Shown here piece by piece: positions 10,239 through 23,483 of a stretch of DNA of 64,000 bases. Under the pieces are notes generated by a model, which worked only from the letters and a program-made list of their open reading frames with translations, ran no database searches and was not told the DNA's origin. The first letter of the stretch is position 1. Each line of letters starts with the position of its first letter. The DNA is from Pseudisothecium myosuroides (Eukaryota > Streptophyta > Bryopsida > Hypnales > Lembophyllaceae). A program made the position numbers and the translations under genes. Location of the stretch: the NCBI GenBank assembly GCA_951799445.1, contig OX637290.1, positions 26,840,987 to 26,904,986 of the forward strand, written 5' to 3'.

Positions 10239-12629
10239 AAATAAATCTAAAAACTTAAATACTTCCACCCACCTACCCACCTACCCACCATATATGACCA
10301 ATTTTTAAATTTGAAACCACTCACAAACAAAGACATATTTAGTAGATAATAAGTCCTATAATAGTATTATGTCACCCAAAAATGTATCCAAATAAAGATT
10401 TATAAGTCCCGCTGTGAATTCTTGATGCTCTCTAATTTATAATATTGATCATGGTTGAATGTAGGTTCTTTATTTTCATCCACATTATTTTATGTTAAAA
10501 TTTTATTGTTTAATAAATAATATCTTTTTCAATGAGGACAATTTGGATAGCTCACAAATTTTATTTTGTTTGTAGGATTTCTCAAAAATTACTCCTCTAG
10601 ATCTATGTGTATATAAAAAGATTTGAATTTTTCTATTATGAGTTATTATATTGCTTTAAAAAAATTTACCAATATTTTCTAGTAAAATCGTTCTAATAGA
10701 TGGTCTATTTATTTCTTATAGAGGAGGGATTCTTTTAAATTTGCTTCTATTGATTATGTTTTGGCTTATAGTCACATTTTTTGGTTTGAATACACTGGTT
10801 TGAGATTCATCTTCAAAAATTAACAAAAAATTTATATTAAAAACTTAGCTCCTTCCAAACCACATGTTTATATATTGAACAATAGATGAATGCAATGATG
10901 TCCCAAGTATAAAGTGTTGGATTTTCCATCCATCTATTGTAAATGTTAGTAGATTCTTCTTGTTAATTATTTTGCATTTGTATAATATATATTCTCTTGC
11001 TTATTTTACAAATATTATATAATTCAAGGGGTGTAGGTAATTTTAACCCCAAAAAATGCTTTAATTCCAAGTACCAAGAATGGCCCATAAAAAACAACTT
11101 AAATAAATAAGTAAAATCGAAATCTTCAAAAATCACTATAATTATAATTTAACATTTTGAACTTAATTTCTTTTTTGTGTAAAAATAACACATATTCAAT
11201 CTATAATCAATGTTTGAAGAAATTTTCAAGTTTTGTTTTCAAGTTTTCTTGAAAAAGATTGGTTTGTATAGTAGTCAATCTATCTATATGGATATGAATA
11301 TATGATCTAGTGATCTACAAATCTTATTTTATAATTTATGTTAAAAAAACCATCAATAAATTAATCGCGTGAGTCGCATTTTACATACATTGATATAATT
11401 TTGGAAATCCAATTTTGGCTTAAGGGGTTAATGGTCAAGTGAAATGTCAAATTTAATGTCATATTTGACATGGTTCAAGGATTTTTGGATGGATAGATGG
11501 ATGGATTCATAGAGAATATCACCATTGCAACAAAGTAGATAAGAACAACTTGTTGATTGTTAAGGATTGAGATTGAATTGTGGTGGATATGAATAGTTGT
11601 AAGAAAGTATTAGATCACAAAGGTTGTGATAAATTAGGTGATGTTCGGGAATAATGGTCTTAAGTGAGTGGATACATACTGGAAGGAAGTCTAAGTAATG
11701 GTATATACCTTTTGGCGCCATAAAGTGGTGGTTGGGACCAAAGATTTTTCCATTCAATCATGACAATCCAAAAAGCAATCTTTGTTGGAGTAATGCAATT
11801 GTTTACATCTATATGAATAGATGAAAGATAAAAAAATGTTGATGAAAGTTAAATTATTCATCCAAAAAGTGTACATTTATCCAAATAAGAGCAATAAAGC
11901 CCTTAGAATATGTAGCAAATCAACGATTTCATCTTCAGAAATAGAAAAATATATCGCCTAATATTTTCTAAAAAACAATTGTATCAATTTTGAGCAAAAC
12001 ATTGCTAAAAATCCCTATTGGTTGGGACTAACAGTCATGTACATGGATTGGAAGGAAGGATTATAACCAAACCTGAGTTCTAGTATATATCCTTTTAAGC
12101 AAGTGGGTGTCGGTTGTGAGAGATGGAATATTGTAAGGGAAGTGTTATACAAGTGGATGATGGCTTATATAGCATAGCCAACCATATTGGCTTTCAATTG
12201 GGATGCACCTTAAAATAAATCCACCTTAAAATTTTAACTTCCCCATGCCCATCTACATACTATGCACAACAAATTATTAAATTTCAAACCACTCCTAAAC
12301 CTCTACATATGTAATAGTAGATGACTAATCTTATACTGGTACTAGCATTATTTTACACAGTAATTTATCTAAATGATGATCCATGAGTCGATCCCATTAT
12401 GAAGTCTCAATAAGAGTTGTCAATCTAGACATCTTTTGGCAAAAAAGATGATTAAAAGACGCCTATCTGAAGGACCATCTCGTGAAAATAATACATATTC
12501 AATATAAATTTTATTTTTAAAAGAATTTTCAATTTTTAGTTTCAAATTTCATTGAAAATTATTGGTAAATGTAGTAGGAAGTTAACAATATGGATACGGT
12601 CTACAGATCATATTGTACAACTTTTGTCT
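10239..12629. other. AT-rich intergenic DNA with minisatellite fragments
   Basis: No gene is supported. Minisatellite remnants containing 'gatggtatatacctttt' occur at about 11690 and 12080. The rest is strongly AT-rich with no motif I recognise. Confidence 0.6.
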
Positions 12630-13563
12630 TTAACCCCTAAAGGACCAACATGCCTTTTGGGGCAACATAGATATTTTGGGCAGGTACGTGTGACTGGAGA
12701 TTTGCATATTATTGGACTGAAATTTTTATAGAAGGTGGAGACGAGGAATATTTTTCATATGCACCAAATTTCATGACATTTGGAAATACGAGTCAAAAGT
12801 TATGGCCGAATATGTTGTTTGTTGGTCAACTCGGGCAGTTCGGGCAGATCAGAAAAAATCACTTTTTTCAAAAATAGAAATTTGAAATTGGTTTATTAGA
12901 TTTATATATACGTGGAAAGCTTTGAATCATTCCATTCTGATCAATGATTCAAACGTTATGAGGATTTTTAGTTTGCGGGCAGTTATGGATTGTCTACTCT
13001 AAAATAAACTTTGAAGTTGTTTATTTCACTCAATTTTCAATATTTTTCAAAAAAAATAAAATTGTAGGGTGTAAATTGTTTATTACAACATTGCAACCAT
13101 TGGGATTGGCATTTTTCAATTCCATAATTAAATTCTTAACAATTTAGTGTTTTGAACCATTCTCTACTTCTTTCTATTTACTATTTTTTTCCTATATGTT
13201 GTACAATTCCAAATAATCTGAAAATTTTCAAGCATGTAGCCAACTTGCCTTGAAGAATGAATCCAAAGAAGCACAACCATTTTGGAAATTTTTTCATAAT
13301 AATCTGACCTTGTGAAGTGCAGCTGCCCGGTTTTTCGCAGGGCCAAAAAAAGGACTTTTGCCACTTCAAATGCTAATATATTCCAATCTACACAATGAAA
13401 ATTTCTGAAATTTTTTCCACATATTCTCAAACCAGAATACTACAAGATCCTATGGTTACATGTGTGCAAAAATGATATTTTTCAAAACTTTGGTACTTGT
13501 ACTAGAAATGGCAGTTTTGGAGCATTTTTGGTGAGATCATAGTCAAGGAACTTTAGGGGTTAA
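12630..13563 (-). mobile_element. TTAA-flanked TIR element, diverged full-length copy
   Basis: Starts TTAACCCCTAAAGGACC and ends CTTTAGGGGTTAA, 934 bp. The right half is a distinct subfamily that also supplies the outer elements at 32077-37430 and at 39470-39593 with 63076-63515. It helped define the empty site for the element at 32269. An 88-codon open frame on the minus strand has no recognisable feature. Confidence 0.8.
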
Positions 13564-14167
13564 ACAATCATTAAATGAATCTTCTAAGCTTCATTTTATT
13601 ATACATCTTCATAATTTTGAAAATTTACAAGATGCACTATCAAAATTGTGGAGGTGTATTATAAAATGCAATTTGGAAGAATAATTTAATGATGGTTTTA
13701 AAATAAAATTGTAAATATGATCCATAAATCATATCCATATGATTAGATCTCCTACTACACTTTCTGAATAATTTTCAATATAATTTGAAACTACAAATTG
13801 AAAATTCCTTTTAAATCGGATGTAGACTGAATACTTGTAATCTTCACAAGAAATATTTATTTAACTTCAAAATGTTAGGTTCTAATGATGGTGATTTCTA
13901 AAGATTTTTATTTTACTCAATTTTAAAAATAGGTTTTGAGGGATATTTTGAACCAAAAAAATTACTTTTGAATTGACAAATATACTTATATCTTTTGAAC
14001 TATAGAATATTTACAATGAAACTTATGAAAATCTATACCGTACAATGTTAGAGAACTAATAAACAATTCTACAAACATTCAAGTGAACAGAAAAACCAAT
14101 GGGTGCCGTTGGGGCATGTTTGTGTTTATTTAGTTGTTCAAAATTAGAACACCTCTTCTGTAAGGGG
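13564..14167. other. AT-rich intergenic DNA
   Basis: No gene, hairpin or repeat that I can support. Confidence 0.5.
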
Positions 14168-14571
14168 TTAACCCTGTAAGGGGTTAACATTGCTACGGTC
14201 ATTAAATGTCCGATGGATGACAGAGAATCATTCTACGTAAGACAAAAGTGCAGATGTTCATCCTTGAAATCACTAGAAGAAATCTGCGTTGAACTCAACA
14301 AAAACTACTCCACGTGTTTGTTGTGTCTAGCGCAAAATCTGTGTTTTTTTGCGTTGAAAAACGTAGATTTTGCGCTGGACACAACAAACGCGTGGGGTAG
14401 TTTTTGTTGAGTTCAACGCAGATTTCTTCTAGTGAATTTTGAGTGTTAAGCACAGGTGTTGCAGAATATTTTGACCTCCACTGAGTCCTATTGGATTTTT
14501 TTAAGCAAATGATTCACACAGTCCGCCAAAGGATGATTTCTGCAGTGACCAGCTTGTCCTTCTAGGGTTAA
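14168..14571. mobile_element. Second TTAA-flanked MITE family, interrupted copy
   Basis: Ends are TTAACCCTGTAAGG and CTTCTAGGGTTAA. The interior matches 24918-25147 ('gatggatgacagagaatc', 'aagcaaatgattcacac', 'gatgatttc'). The copy is longer only because the 164-bp foldback at 14271-14434 sits inside it. Confidence 0.65.
14271..14434. mobile_element. CACTA-like foldback MITE
   Basis: Nearly the whole 164 bp is one inverted repeat: CACTAGAAGAAATCTGCGTT at the left is mirrored by AACGCAGATTTCTTCTAGTG at the right, with arms of about 80 bp and almost no loop. AAT flanks both sides (14268-14270, 14435-14437). CACTA termini plus a 3-bp duplication match the En/Spm superfamily. The sequence can form a very long hairpin, so transcripts would be good small-RNA precursors. 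The open frame over it is a by-product of the palindrome. Confidence 0.8.
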
Positions 14572-14838
14572 TGTTTTCATCTTGCAAACAATTAGAAAAA
14601 CAACAATGAAGTACAAAAGTTGATAAGACATTGGCATGGCTAATGTGAGAAATTCTAAGAAATATCAGCAGCATTGTGAGCATAAAGTATTCCTTGACTT
14701 TGCTCCTGGGATTATATGTATACCCTAAATAAATGAATACGGAGTATGTTACAAGATAAGGTGGAAATACCTTAAACTGTCAAAATAAGTAATTTAGCAT
14801 AGTTGGAGGCACCTTTTCCTAAAAGTAATATTTATGTA

Positions 14839-15406
14839 CTACCTCTGTCTCGAAATGATCTTTTTGTTGGACCAAATGTTCCAGATTAAGGCTAAAAATA
14901 ACATTTTAAAAACCAATTTTCCCTTATAAGTAGGGTTTGGTGCACTCTTAGCATTCTAGAAACTTTGAGTTCTAAGCCCTTTTCAAAGTATAGTTTGGGA
15001 ATATTGAAAAGTAGAATTTTTTGGGCATTTTCAAGGAGCACCATTGGTCAATTAATTGTTGAGTGTGTAGGCATCATTTTGTAGGCATTTAATATATGCC
15101 CAAGACCATATGTGGATCTTTTTTCCGCCTCCCAAAGCTTTATCTCCTTCAATCAGGCAATATTCAAAGATATGCAAAAAATAAAAATGAATACTGTTGA
15201 TTGACCCCTTTAATCATTTCATTTGTCTTTTGATTGATGATTGCATCGATGGAGGGGGAATTACTACTTGGAGTTGTTTTGTTGGTCCCAAACAACAATC
15301 AAAAATCAAATTTGACCAATTCGCAACATCACAAAATAAACACAAAGATCATTTTGGGACAAAAATTTAAGGCCAATAGGAAGATCCTTTTGGGACGGAG
15401 GGAGTG
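14839..15406. mobile_element. Stowaway/mariner-like MITE
   Basis: The right end GGGACGGAGGGAGTG is the classic plant Stowaway terminus (CTCCCTCCGTCCC when reversed). The left end CTACCTCTGTCTCGAAATG is its decayed partner. TA flanks both sides (14837-14838, 15407-15408), the expected target duplication. At 568 bp it is longer than usual, and it contains no transposase. Confidence 0.8.
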
Positions 15407-15408
15407 TA

Positions 15409-16741
15409 TCAACGGTGCTATTATGTGTGCCCAAGAATGCAAGCTTGTGAGCATTGAGCCTACAATATAGGTACCTAAAATATAGATACTACACACTATA
15501 GAAGGTGTATGTATCATAAACACCTATAATATGGATATTTGTAACACATATATCCTATAATCATAGACAGTTTCTATATTATATACACCTATAACATAAG
15601 TGTGAGAATTCTAGGTTCATGGGCTCACATAAAAGCAACCCTCGGAAGTGTATTTAGCAATTGAAAATCATGAATTTAAAAAAAAAAATAGAATTTTCGG
15701 ATATGGCATGTAATTTCTATATATTTCAAAATGGAAGCTCCCTAGACCACTAAAACCATCATTTAGTTGATCTAAAACTAAAATCTCTAAAGTTAGCAGT
15801 CAACCAATTACACTTATGGGGATGGTTTAATGACGCTTTTGAAGGACATTTCAATGGAAGTCTAGGGACACTTTAATTGAAGTCTAGGGTACATGAATGG
15901 GGATAGGGATGGTTTTGGATATTTTCACCTTATGATTTTTGATTCTTTGGGTGTGCATTCAAAAGCTCATCCTAATAAATTTAAATAATAAATAGACATT
16001 CATTGTAGAATATTAAACACTAAAATTTCAAGACCTCTTTTTCATCAAAGAACACTCAAAACTACCATTTTGATTGCAAAGAGCAAAAAAATTTAAAATT
16101 TTGTTTTTTTTGGAGGTCTAAATATAGGATCTTGCAATGAACTAGTATGAGTATATGTAGAGGAAATTTTAGAATTTTTGACCTTGTAGATTGATATTTG
16201 TATTTAAAATGAAGACAATAGTTTCTTTTAGAGCAAACTAGCTTAGGGCTTCTTCATCTTGTTATCAATTTGAGTGTCAATCATGCACCCCAAGGTTGCA
16301 ATTGGAAGAGTGTTTGGGCACCTATGCATATTTCATATGGATAGGGAAAAGTTGTTCTATGTGTATTTAGCAATTGTATATTGGATTCATTTTTTTGTAG
16401 TTTTGTAGACTTCTATTTCCCATGAAGAATTCGTTCACACAAATACATACATAAAGTGGCTACAAAGAAAGCTTTAAGGTAATTAGGCCCATTATAGACT
16501 ACAAACCAATTTTTACCCCTAGTTTGAAACCTATTTTTGCTCTCTTGCATCCTAATTTAGTAAAAATCGCACTTAAAAAGGAATTGAGGTTCAAATGGTT
16601 GGAATTGGGTTGATAATTAATCATCATTTCATGAATTCAATGAACATCACCATATAGCTTCTACACATGGCAAATAGTTCATTTCATTATTCCACAATTT
16701 CAAGGAACATTTTGGGATTGCCAATAGAACTTTCTAGGAAA
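15409..16741. other. AT-rich intergenic DNA
   Basis: No gene supported. About 15470-15605 repeats 'acacctataatat' and 'atagatac' units in both orientations. The remainder is unremarkable. Confidence 0.5.
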
Positions 16742-17643
16742 TTAACCCCTAAAAGCCCATTGTCCTTTTGGGGGACAAATGGGATTTTGGGCAGGTACCT
16801 ACGGGCTGAATTTTTGTCCTGATTTTTTTAAACCTTTTTTTGAAGATAGAAAAATTGATTAGCTTCGTGGGAATATAATTTTTTTCAATCGGTGCCTGGG
16901 AACAAATGTTATACCCAAATAAGCTTAAAACAAGGGAGAGGGGGCAACCAAAAATAAATAAAAATTTTGTATTAAATTAGTTTTTTCTCTCATAGATTAT
17001 ATTTTTTCTACTTGAAAAGCTTTGATTCATTCCATTTGGATTTGTTATGAGAAAGTTATGGACAATCTTGTTTTTTCGAGCAGTTAGAGCATCTTTTTGA
17101 GAAAATAACTTGTAGGATTGATTTTTGATGTAATTTTTACAATTTTCCAAAAAAAACTCCACATAAATTATACTACTTCCTTGAACAATCTCACCATTGG
17201 AATTAGTGCATTTTAATTCCATCTTAGAGATATTAATAATTTAGATTTTTCTTCTATCTTGTATCTACTTCTACTTAACAATTTTTTAAAGAATCAAAAT
17301 TAAGTATTTTTTTTTTTATATTTTTTTTTTAGACTCTCAACTCAATTTTCCACTGTAAAGATTTAAAGCTCAAAACTTTGTAATGCAAAAATTTTAAGTT
17401 AAAAATGTTCAAAGTCAAAAAATCTAGTCCCTCAATGTCCTGAAAAAACTTGTTTTTTTAACTTTAAACGTAGCTATATGTGCAATCAAAAATTCTAAAA
17501 TTTGTTCAACAAAATTTTATACTATTTAGATGTAAGATCCTATGATTAGATGTGCAAAAAAAACAATTTTCAATTTTTTACTCTTTGCTATAAAAATGGC
17601 AATTTTGAGGGGGGTTTGGCCCCCAAAAAGGCCTTTGAAAATA
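16742..17643 (-). mobile_element. TTAA-flanked element, decayed right end
   Basis: The left end is TTAACCCCTAAAAGCCC, and the body aligns with the 23484 copy in reverse. The right end, at about 17620-17643 ('ggcccccaaaaaggcctttg'), has lost the terminal TTAGGGGTTAA, where a small MITE has inserted. Confidence 0.7.
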
Positions 17644-17831
17644 TAGTAGAACTTCTCTAAAGTGAACTATTCTAAAGCAATGATTCTCTCTAAAGTGATG
17701 GAGCATTGATTGTCTGGTCCCACACTAGGCCCAATCTCATAATAACACATCACAAAACTTTTTTTGATATTCTTGAGCATGGGGGCTTGCGTTCAATCCC
17801 AAGGTTATCACTTTGGACAAGTTCTACTATA
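17644..17831. mobile_element. Small TIR MITE (TAGTAGAACTT ends)
   Basis: TAGTAGAACTTCTCTAAAGTG at the left is mirrored by CACTTTGGACAAGTTCTACTA at the right, about 188 bp, flanked by TA-rich bases. It lies at the decayed terminus of the preceding TTAA element. Confidence 0.6.
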
Positions 17832-19837
17832 TATGTGAAATATTCCTTGATTTGCCCCTTTTGGCCTTTGAAAAAATTGTGAATGCATTAAATGAAACTA
17901 TGTGAAGTGACCAAATGGTCCACATTGGGGTTCCTACCTTACCTTTGGGGTAGGCAAGGAAACTTCAATCTTATAACACGAAAGAAGAACTAAGGTGGTA
18001 AGATCCAATATAGTTTGGAAACCAATTTGGAGTTCTACCTTTGAATCCCAATCTAAAGTATTTTTTATTGTATTGAGTGTGAAATGGGGGTCAAAGTTTT
18101 GGAATTGGAGATGAAAGGGTTGAAATTGGGTTGAAAAGTCACCATTTAATGAATTCAATGAACACTCATTTACCTTCTACACATGGCATAAGCCCCCCCC
18201 AATTCCCAACCACTGACCCATTCCCAACCTATAGGTGTACGTATTTCCAACCACGCTTAGAATGCGGGTTTTTTTTCATTTTCAAGGTTGGAACTATATA
18301 ATAAATACATGACACATGTCCCAAGTTGTGAAAAAAAAAGTAGGAAATAATGATTAGGTAAAAAATTATTGAATGATCGGAATTGGAAGAGTCTATATAT
18401 TGGCCATGGGTCCGGCACACTTTTTGCCTTCCAAAATTCATAGTAATTTCAATTCAAGCGATAAAATTACCAATTTTTTTGCAATACATGTCATTTCTAT
18501 CGATGTACCTCTGAAAAATATTTGTTTTGCCTTCACTACTCCAGATCATGTCGGAATTCCTTATTTGGTCGGTTATGGGGGGGGGGTACCTTAGGGAAGT
18601 AAAAGCATCCTCAATATAAACAATCCCTTGGCACTATAACTCTAATAGGAAGGTAAGTCCAATTGGAGAGTTGAAAAACAAGATTCAATGTACCTTGTAT
18701 CACAATCTACAATTTGGAATCTACGTTAACTTTTTTGCCTAGCATGGCAAATTTTTCCATTTTATAGAGCGCATCATGTGACAAAACAATTTTTTGGTCA
18801 ATGAAATTATGACATGAACCATTGAGTAGTATGTGACATCATAGAGCCCTCATCATTGGTTGCCAATCCCAAGAGAGAGTTTGAATAGTGCATTTGGCTA
18901 TGCTTTGACTTGTCCTAACATGTGCATGCATCAAGAGTGTCAATCTGGAAAATGGCTCCCCCAAATCCAAGGCCAAAAGCTATGCCTCAGTATCATGCTT
19001 TTTTTTTTTTTTTTTCACAAACGGAACAGAATTCCATTGCAAGAGTAAAAGTACAAGCCAACCAGCCGAAAGTACCATGCTTTTTGAGTAGCCCAATGCG
19101 ACTTGTGCATTGAGGATGCTTTACGAGAGCTGCATTAGATTCCAATAGTCCTTCCCCTAAGTAAGGTCACAATGGAAAGCTATATGTTTCTGTTTTCGAC
19201 CATCTACAATGTATCATTTTTTCTTCTAAATTGAGTTGACTGAAATACATGTGAAATAAACCCTGATATTTGCTGTTCATTTCCCAAAAAAAATTTGTGA
19301 ATCCAAACGGTCCACAATGGCAGGGAACCTACCTTCTATCAATGAATTCTTTCTGATTCTTTAAACTGAGCTGCTTCTGTAACTACCGTATGTCATTTCC
19401 TGCAGGTCCGAAGTTATACCCTGACTGACTCTCTTGTGAATGCGACTCTGCGATCTGAGTTCCCTGACTCTGGCACAATGTTGGCATTTGTTATTACAGT
19501 ACAGTACAGTACAGTAGATATGCGGCCTACCTTACCGCAGTGAGGAAGAAAATTAGAATTTAGAAGCATCATTTCTGTCCATGAAATCAGAAGGTCAGTC
19601 ATGACTCATGAGTAACTTAGAATTGCTCAAATTGGAACTGGCTCAGTCGCCCTGTTCCTGCTCTGCTTTTGAACGGGCAAATGTGTCATAAGGTACCCAC
19701 CAAGCTTAACTGAACTGCAGTTCTGAAGAGAACACTCAGACAGACGGACTGTGGACAGACAGACCCTGAATGGAGATTGATGGGATGGATGGATGCGTCA
19801 AAGTCCAGTCCCATCTCAGCATGGCCGCCCACAAGCT
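17832..19837. other. Intergenic DNA with a dispersed repeat
   Basis: No gene supported. 18228-18460 is an inverted copy of 20875-21110: both hold 'gacacatgtccc'/'gggacatgtgtc', 'ccaaccttga' and 'ccaaaattcat' elements. A (CAGTA)n microsatellite lies near 19497-19515. The segment from about 19370 is less AT-rich, but I recognise no exon. Confidence 0.5.
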
Positions 19838-19840
19838 TAA

Positions 19841-20258
19841 GAGCATCTCCACTGTTGCACTGGGTAGCCCCTTGGCCGCTCAAATCCAGAGCCCAGGCTT
19901 GCTTTCGTTCCCCACTGCAACCGTCCAACTTGGCCGCAACAATCCGGCCATGCAAAAAAAGGTTGCTTCACCGCAATAGTCCCGAGCCCCTCACTTCTCC
20001 CGCAACTCAGTTGTTTTATCAGAGGATCCTTGTCTGACATGTTTGCACGCTTGATTTGGGTTGGTGCCAAGCGGTGAATAGTGCCTTACAGTGAACCCTT
20101 TTAGAAAAGTATTTGAAAACTTAGAATCACGGATGCTTGAAGGCGGGTATGGTTAGGGAAGTACTAGGCCGCAAGCCACTATTTCACTTTCACTTTCAGA
20201 CCCAACAAGAGGTCGTTGTTTCCCGTGTTGATTTTTCAAAGCAAGAGTGGCGATGCTC
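19841..20258. mobile_element. Tourist-like MITE (GAGCATCTCCACT ends)
   Basis: GAGCATCTCCACT at the left is mirrored by AGTGGCGATGCTC at the right, with TAA on both sides (19838-19840, 20259-20261). GAGCATCTCC termini and TAA duplications are typical of plant Harbinger-derived Tourist MITEs. Length is 418 bp and there is no transposase. Confidence 0.75.
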
Positions 20259-20264
20259 TAAGTT

Positions 20265-20366
20265 CAGTTAAGCTAAGGTAAACTATCCCATTTCGGACAA
20301 AATTGGAGCAAGCCCATTGTGGGCAAAATTGTAATGGTGGTGTACATTTCAGTAAGTTACTCCCAC
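20265..20366. mobile_element. Short repeat/MITE, copy 1
   Basis: 'taaggtaaactatcccattt' followed by 'gcaagccca-tgtgggcaaaatt' and 'gtgtacatt' matches the reverse complement of 24627-24736. This copy's right end is less clear. Confidence 0.5.
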
Positions 20367-23300
20367 TGAATGGGCTTTCAATTGTAAGATGGGCAGCTGG
20401 AGCAAAGTCGTGAGTAGTCGTGAGACTCCTGTCTGGCATGGACATCTGCGAAGCAGGTGGGAGTGCGGTGGGATGAGCTGAGCGCTCCTGACATGTGTGG
20501 AGGTGTAAGTGTAGATCTGTCCTCGGGATTTAACTTGGAGCCCGTTGGTTCCGTTGGTTCCGTTCTGGCAGCAGCTTGATCTGCAATTCTGCATCACATG
20601 TTTCCGTTGTTCCAATGTACGGAATCACGCGGATGAGTGATACATGGAAACCCAACAATGAATGACACTGACATGAACTTCAGGGAGAGAAGGAGGAGAC
20701 TAAGGTAGGAGGCTCTGGAAGCAAGCATCGAAGGTAAAAGCACCAGTAGTCAACCATTTAAGCAATTTTGGAGCAGATTGTGTGCAGTAAGAGGTGGTGG
20801 AAATTGTTCCCATGTAGGAAGATAGGAAATAGGGGGATTACAAAATTTTCAGAATTTTATTCCCAAAATTGGGTTTGCAGTGAATTTTGGGAACCAAAAA
20901 GTGCATTTCACTAGTAAGCACTCTCTAGAGTCTTCCAATTCCAATCATTTAAGAACTACTCTCCCGCTCATTACTTCTTACTTTCTTGCTCACTACTTCG
21001 GGACATGTGTCATAACCTTATTAGTTCCAACCTTGAAAAGGAACAAAAAAAACACATTTCCAGCTTCCCTTGAAATTTGTTCCAACATTGGGTCAGAAAT
21101 ATTGCACCCCTATAGGTTGTGTACTGAGCATGGTTGAGTATTGGTGCTTCTACCTTAAGGGTTGGTCCGCCTTTTTCATGTGGTTTCTTGGATGGGAATA
21201 TTTTTAGCTCATTTTTCAGACAAAGAAAAATAGATTTTGATTGTAACACAAGTTGTTTCGTATTTTTTGAAGCATTTTCGAATTACTTATTAATTTTCAA
21301 ACAAGATGAGTCATGGGGCCCTATTTATAACCCTAGGTCTTCTATAAACCATTCACATGCAACTTCTAGAGAGAAATGGGGAAAACAAAGAGAATGATTG
21401 GCTCTTGCAATAAAGATTTTTTTTATCGATCCATTTGATGACTATAGAAGGTTCATTTAAAGACTACCTCATGTTCATTTCAGGCGAGTCTATATGGGCG
21501 GTTCAAAATGCTTGCTCGCTTTCACAGCCTCCTACCTTAATAGGATAAAGAGACTTCATGGAATGAAGAATCTGGTGGAAATTTAGTTTTTTTTAAAGTA
21601 CACAAGTCTATTACCATCTTGAATTTGAATTTGAATATATAGGGGCCAATTCCAAGGGAGCACATATTTTTTAAAGAGGTGTGCACTTATTTCATGGAAC
21701 GAACCCCAAGTGGAATCATAGTTTTCTGATTGAAATTGTGATTTTTGTAAAATTTTGAAGTGGTCTACCGTGAAATTACAAAACCGCCCATAGAATGGAG
21801 TCATAAACGCCCCATTAACAACCTATAATTGCCTTTCCATGTATCTAATGGCACTTAAGTACTCACCAATCAAACTTTGACACGTTACCCCATTTTGGCA
21901 TTAATGTACTGATTTTGTCATAATCTTGAACAAATGTGGATATTTTCTGGAAAAATTTGGATGTTTGAACGAACAGAATTGGGGTAAAACATAGGATGAC
22001 GGAATTGGGCAGTAAACAGTGATGGGTTGGTTCACCTTAATGCAATGAGCCCACTAGGAATACAAAAGAGAACAAGTTCATTAAGGCAATGATTTCTACC
22101 AAGTTTCAAATGTACACAACCATAACAATTTAGTCCATAGATAGTAGGTGCTACCATGGATTGGGAGGTTAACAATGTTAAAGGAATGGGAGTACCATAA
22201 ACTAAGGTAGGGAGCCCACTATGGACCTCCAACCCAATTTAGTGCAAACTTACACTAGTCAAATATTTCAATGCTATGATCATTGTTCAAAGGGGATCTT
22301 CCAACCTCCCTATTCCACCTATTTGGAGACTAATATAAAAACTATTTACTATTGAGTGGTGGTTTATTTTGATTTTTTGGTGCCTCTCCTGGCTAATTCA
22401 AAGGCTTTGATTCCACCGACCGTAGTAAGTAATAGGTTCTAGCATTTTCACCTCCAAGCAACACTTATAAAACTACTTTCGAGAGATTCCATGGAATGGT
22501 GTTAAGCGGGTGGGTAATCCAAGACCGCTCTTATACAATTATATATATTATAGTGTATGACTGAGATATAGGATAGCTCTAGATTGAATGTATGAGAAAT
22601 ATGTGGCATATGCTTGCCTAAAACTTTCATTACAAATTTTTAGTGGATATCATTTTATATTGTAATACAATAATACATTGTTGAGCATAGTGCTAATTAG
22701 TATTGGATTCCCTACCTCTGTCATAGATATAAGTATATATATAATTAAAACTAAAGATAAACTGGTATTGTGCCTTGACCTTTAATTTGGATGTAGGAAA
22801 TCAATTTTTCTATATTACAAGATTTGGCTTTAAGTCTACAAATTATGTTCAAAAATATGGTGCAAACCATACAATATTGGATTAATAATGAAACGATCAA
22901 AACCTTTCATTTGGAAATCCACCATTTTCACATTTGAACTTCATTATGCTTTCATTCAACACCATATTTTGTGTGACCATATTATAGCTCCTCACACATA
23001 TTGAAGGTGCAACCATCGTCCAAATTTGAAGTGCTATGTGTCATTGAATCTAGCATTCCAACTCAGCACGAGGACAAACAAATTTCACCACTATTTACTT
23101 TAGTTCATGCACCTTGTATGTATAAGATGCAAAAACACCATATTGTAATGACAATTGGGCCTCCAAAACAATTAAACAGTTAAATATCACTTTCTAAAGA
23201 GACAATTATTTTGATAATGAAATCTATTCATCTTACAAAGGGGATAGTGCCTCTAAATTAGAAAAGACATTAATAGGTAAACTAATAGATCCTCTTTGAC

Positions 23301-23483
23301 CAATTCTCATACAAACTGTTGGATACATGGAATTCTAAATTCCCATAAATCTTCAAATTTTTAAAAAAAATAATTTTTTTCATCTTCTATGCTATTAACA
23401 ATCATTTTCTTATTTGTAAATTCTAGTAGAAATGTAGAGCACTTAGATCAAGGAAATCACCCAGGAGAAGACCCTATGACAAA
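20367..23483. other. Intergenic DNA with MITE fragments
   Basis: No gene supported. 20875-21110 is the dispersed repeat shared with 18228-18460. 'taaggtaggaggct' at about 20704, 'cttctaccttaag' at about 21151 and 'gcctcctaccttaat' at about 21530 are ends of the AGGTAGGAGG family, but I could not pair them confidently. 21600-23480 is plain AT-rich sequence. Confidence 0.45.

Noticed and set aside
19370..20640. Less AT-rich region as host exons
   Set aside because: Much of it is a Tourist-like MITE (19841-20258), and the remainder shows no conserved motif or splice-linked frame.
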